Origin: a virus
Virus record (IMG/VR): IMGVR_UViG_3300030107_000058
Span: 1 to 28,685 of that record
Direction: 5' to 3' (one strand)
DNA length: 28,685 nt
Part shown: piece by piece, positions 28,651 to 28,685 of the stretch
Layout: each line of letters starts with the position of its first letter
Position numbering within the stretch: position 1 is the first letter of the stretch
Program-made: the position numbers and the translations under genes
Notes under the pieces: generated by a model
What the model was told of the DNA's origin: nothing
Database searches by the model: none
Seen by the model: only the letters and a program-made list of their open reading frames with translations

Positions 28651-28685
28651 ACGTTAAAAATTAAAGATGTCACTTACCTATTGGG

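Noticed and set aside
1-28685. tRNA genes, CRISPR arrays, insertion sequences, integrase or attachment sites
   Set aside because: No cloverleaf-like stretch, spaced direct repeats, transposase or recombinase motifs were seen; the genes are packed with little free space. A computed scan would be more sensitive.

Overview
The window is part of the genome of a lytic, short-tailed (podovirus-like), AT-rich phage. Both edges cut into the genome. The low GC content, the AGA/AAA/TTA-rich codon use, compact genes with stop/start overlaps (ATGA, TAATG, GTGA, TTGA) and many protein families known from marine phages suggest a marine alphaproteobacterial host, possibly SAR11. The layout recalls HTVC010P-type pelagiphages, but that comparison is from memory. 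No terminase, portal, capsid, integrase or RNA polymerase gene is visible; the head genes presumably lie to the left of base 1.

The window has two convergent arms. The rightward arm (1-18,904) carries late genes. It begins with a tail-fibre block (2-4,774), in which a fibre with a SPRY/lectin-like domain is followed by a fibre with DUF7483-like repeats, a fibre with a conserved N-terminal attachment domain, and three tandem paralogous small fibre genes. Next come a tail-assembly-chaperone-like gene and a block of internal/ejection-type virion genes (5,205-13,889), including a protein with a C-terminal lysozyme-like domain and a 1,555-residue protein. A lysis region follows (13,889-16,135): a membrane-anchored coiled-coil protein, a T7-type zinc amidase, a two-helix holin candidate, a 25-residue cationic amphipathic peptide gene, and small secreted or membrane proteins. 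The arm ends in a dense run of small, very basic proteins (16,920-18,351), several of which match small domains that also occur in giant algal viruses, and a glucosaminidase-like protein.

The leftward arm (18,960-28,640, read right to left) carries early and replication genes: small unknown genes, a T7 gp4-type primase, a tryptophan-rich mini-protein, a separate DnaB-type helicase, a family A DNA polymerase with proofreading domain and a DnaJ-like four-cysteine insert, small unknown genes, a putative ssDNA-binding protein, a PD-(D/E)XK nuclease with a Cas4-like cysteine arrangement, a calcineurin-like phosphoesterase, a DUF3310 protein and several small unknown genes. Two hairpins between the arms form a crossed bidirectional terminator.

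The primase, helicase, polymerase, nuclease and ssDNA-binding candidate would form a nearly complete replication and recombination set. The late arm would build the tail and ejection machinery and then lyse the cell. The most unusual parts are the tiny cationic peptides in the lysis region, the cassette of basic mini-proteins shared with giant viruses, the zinc-finger insert in the polymerase, the Cas4-like nuclease and the tandem fibre paralogues. Family names given as DUF numbers are from recognition of sequence patterns, not from a search.
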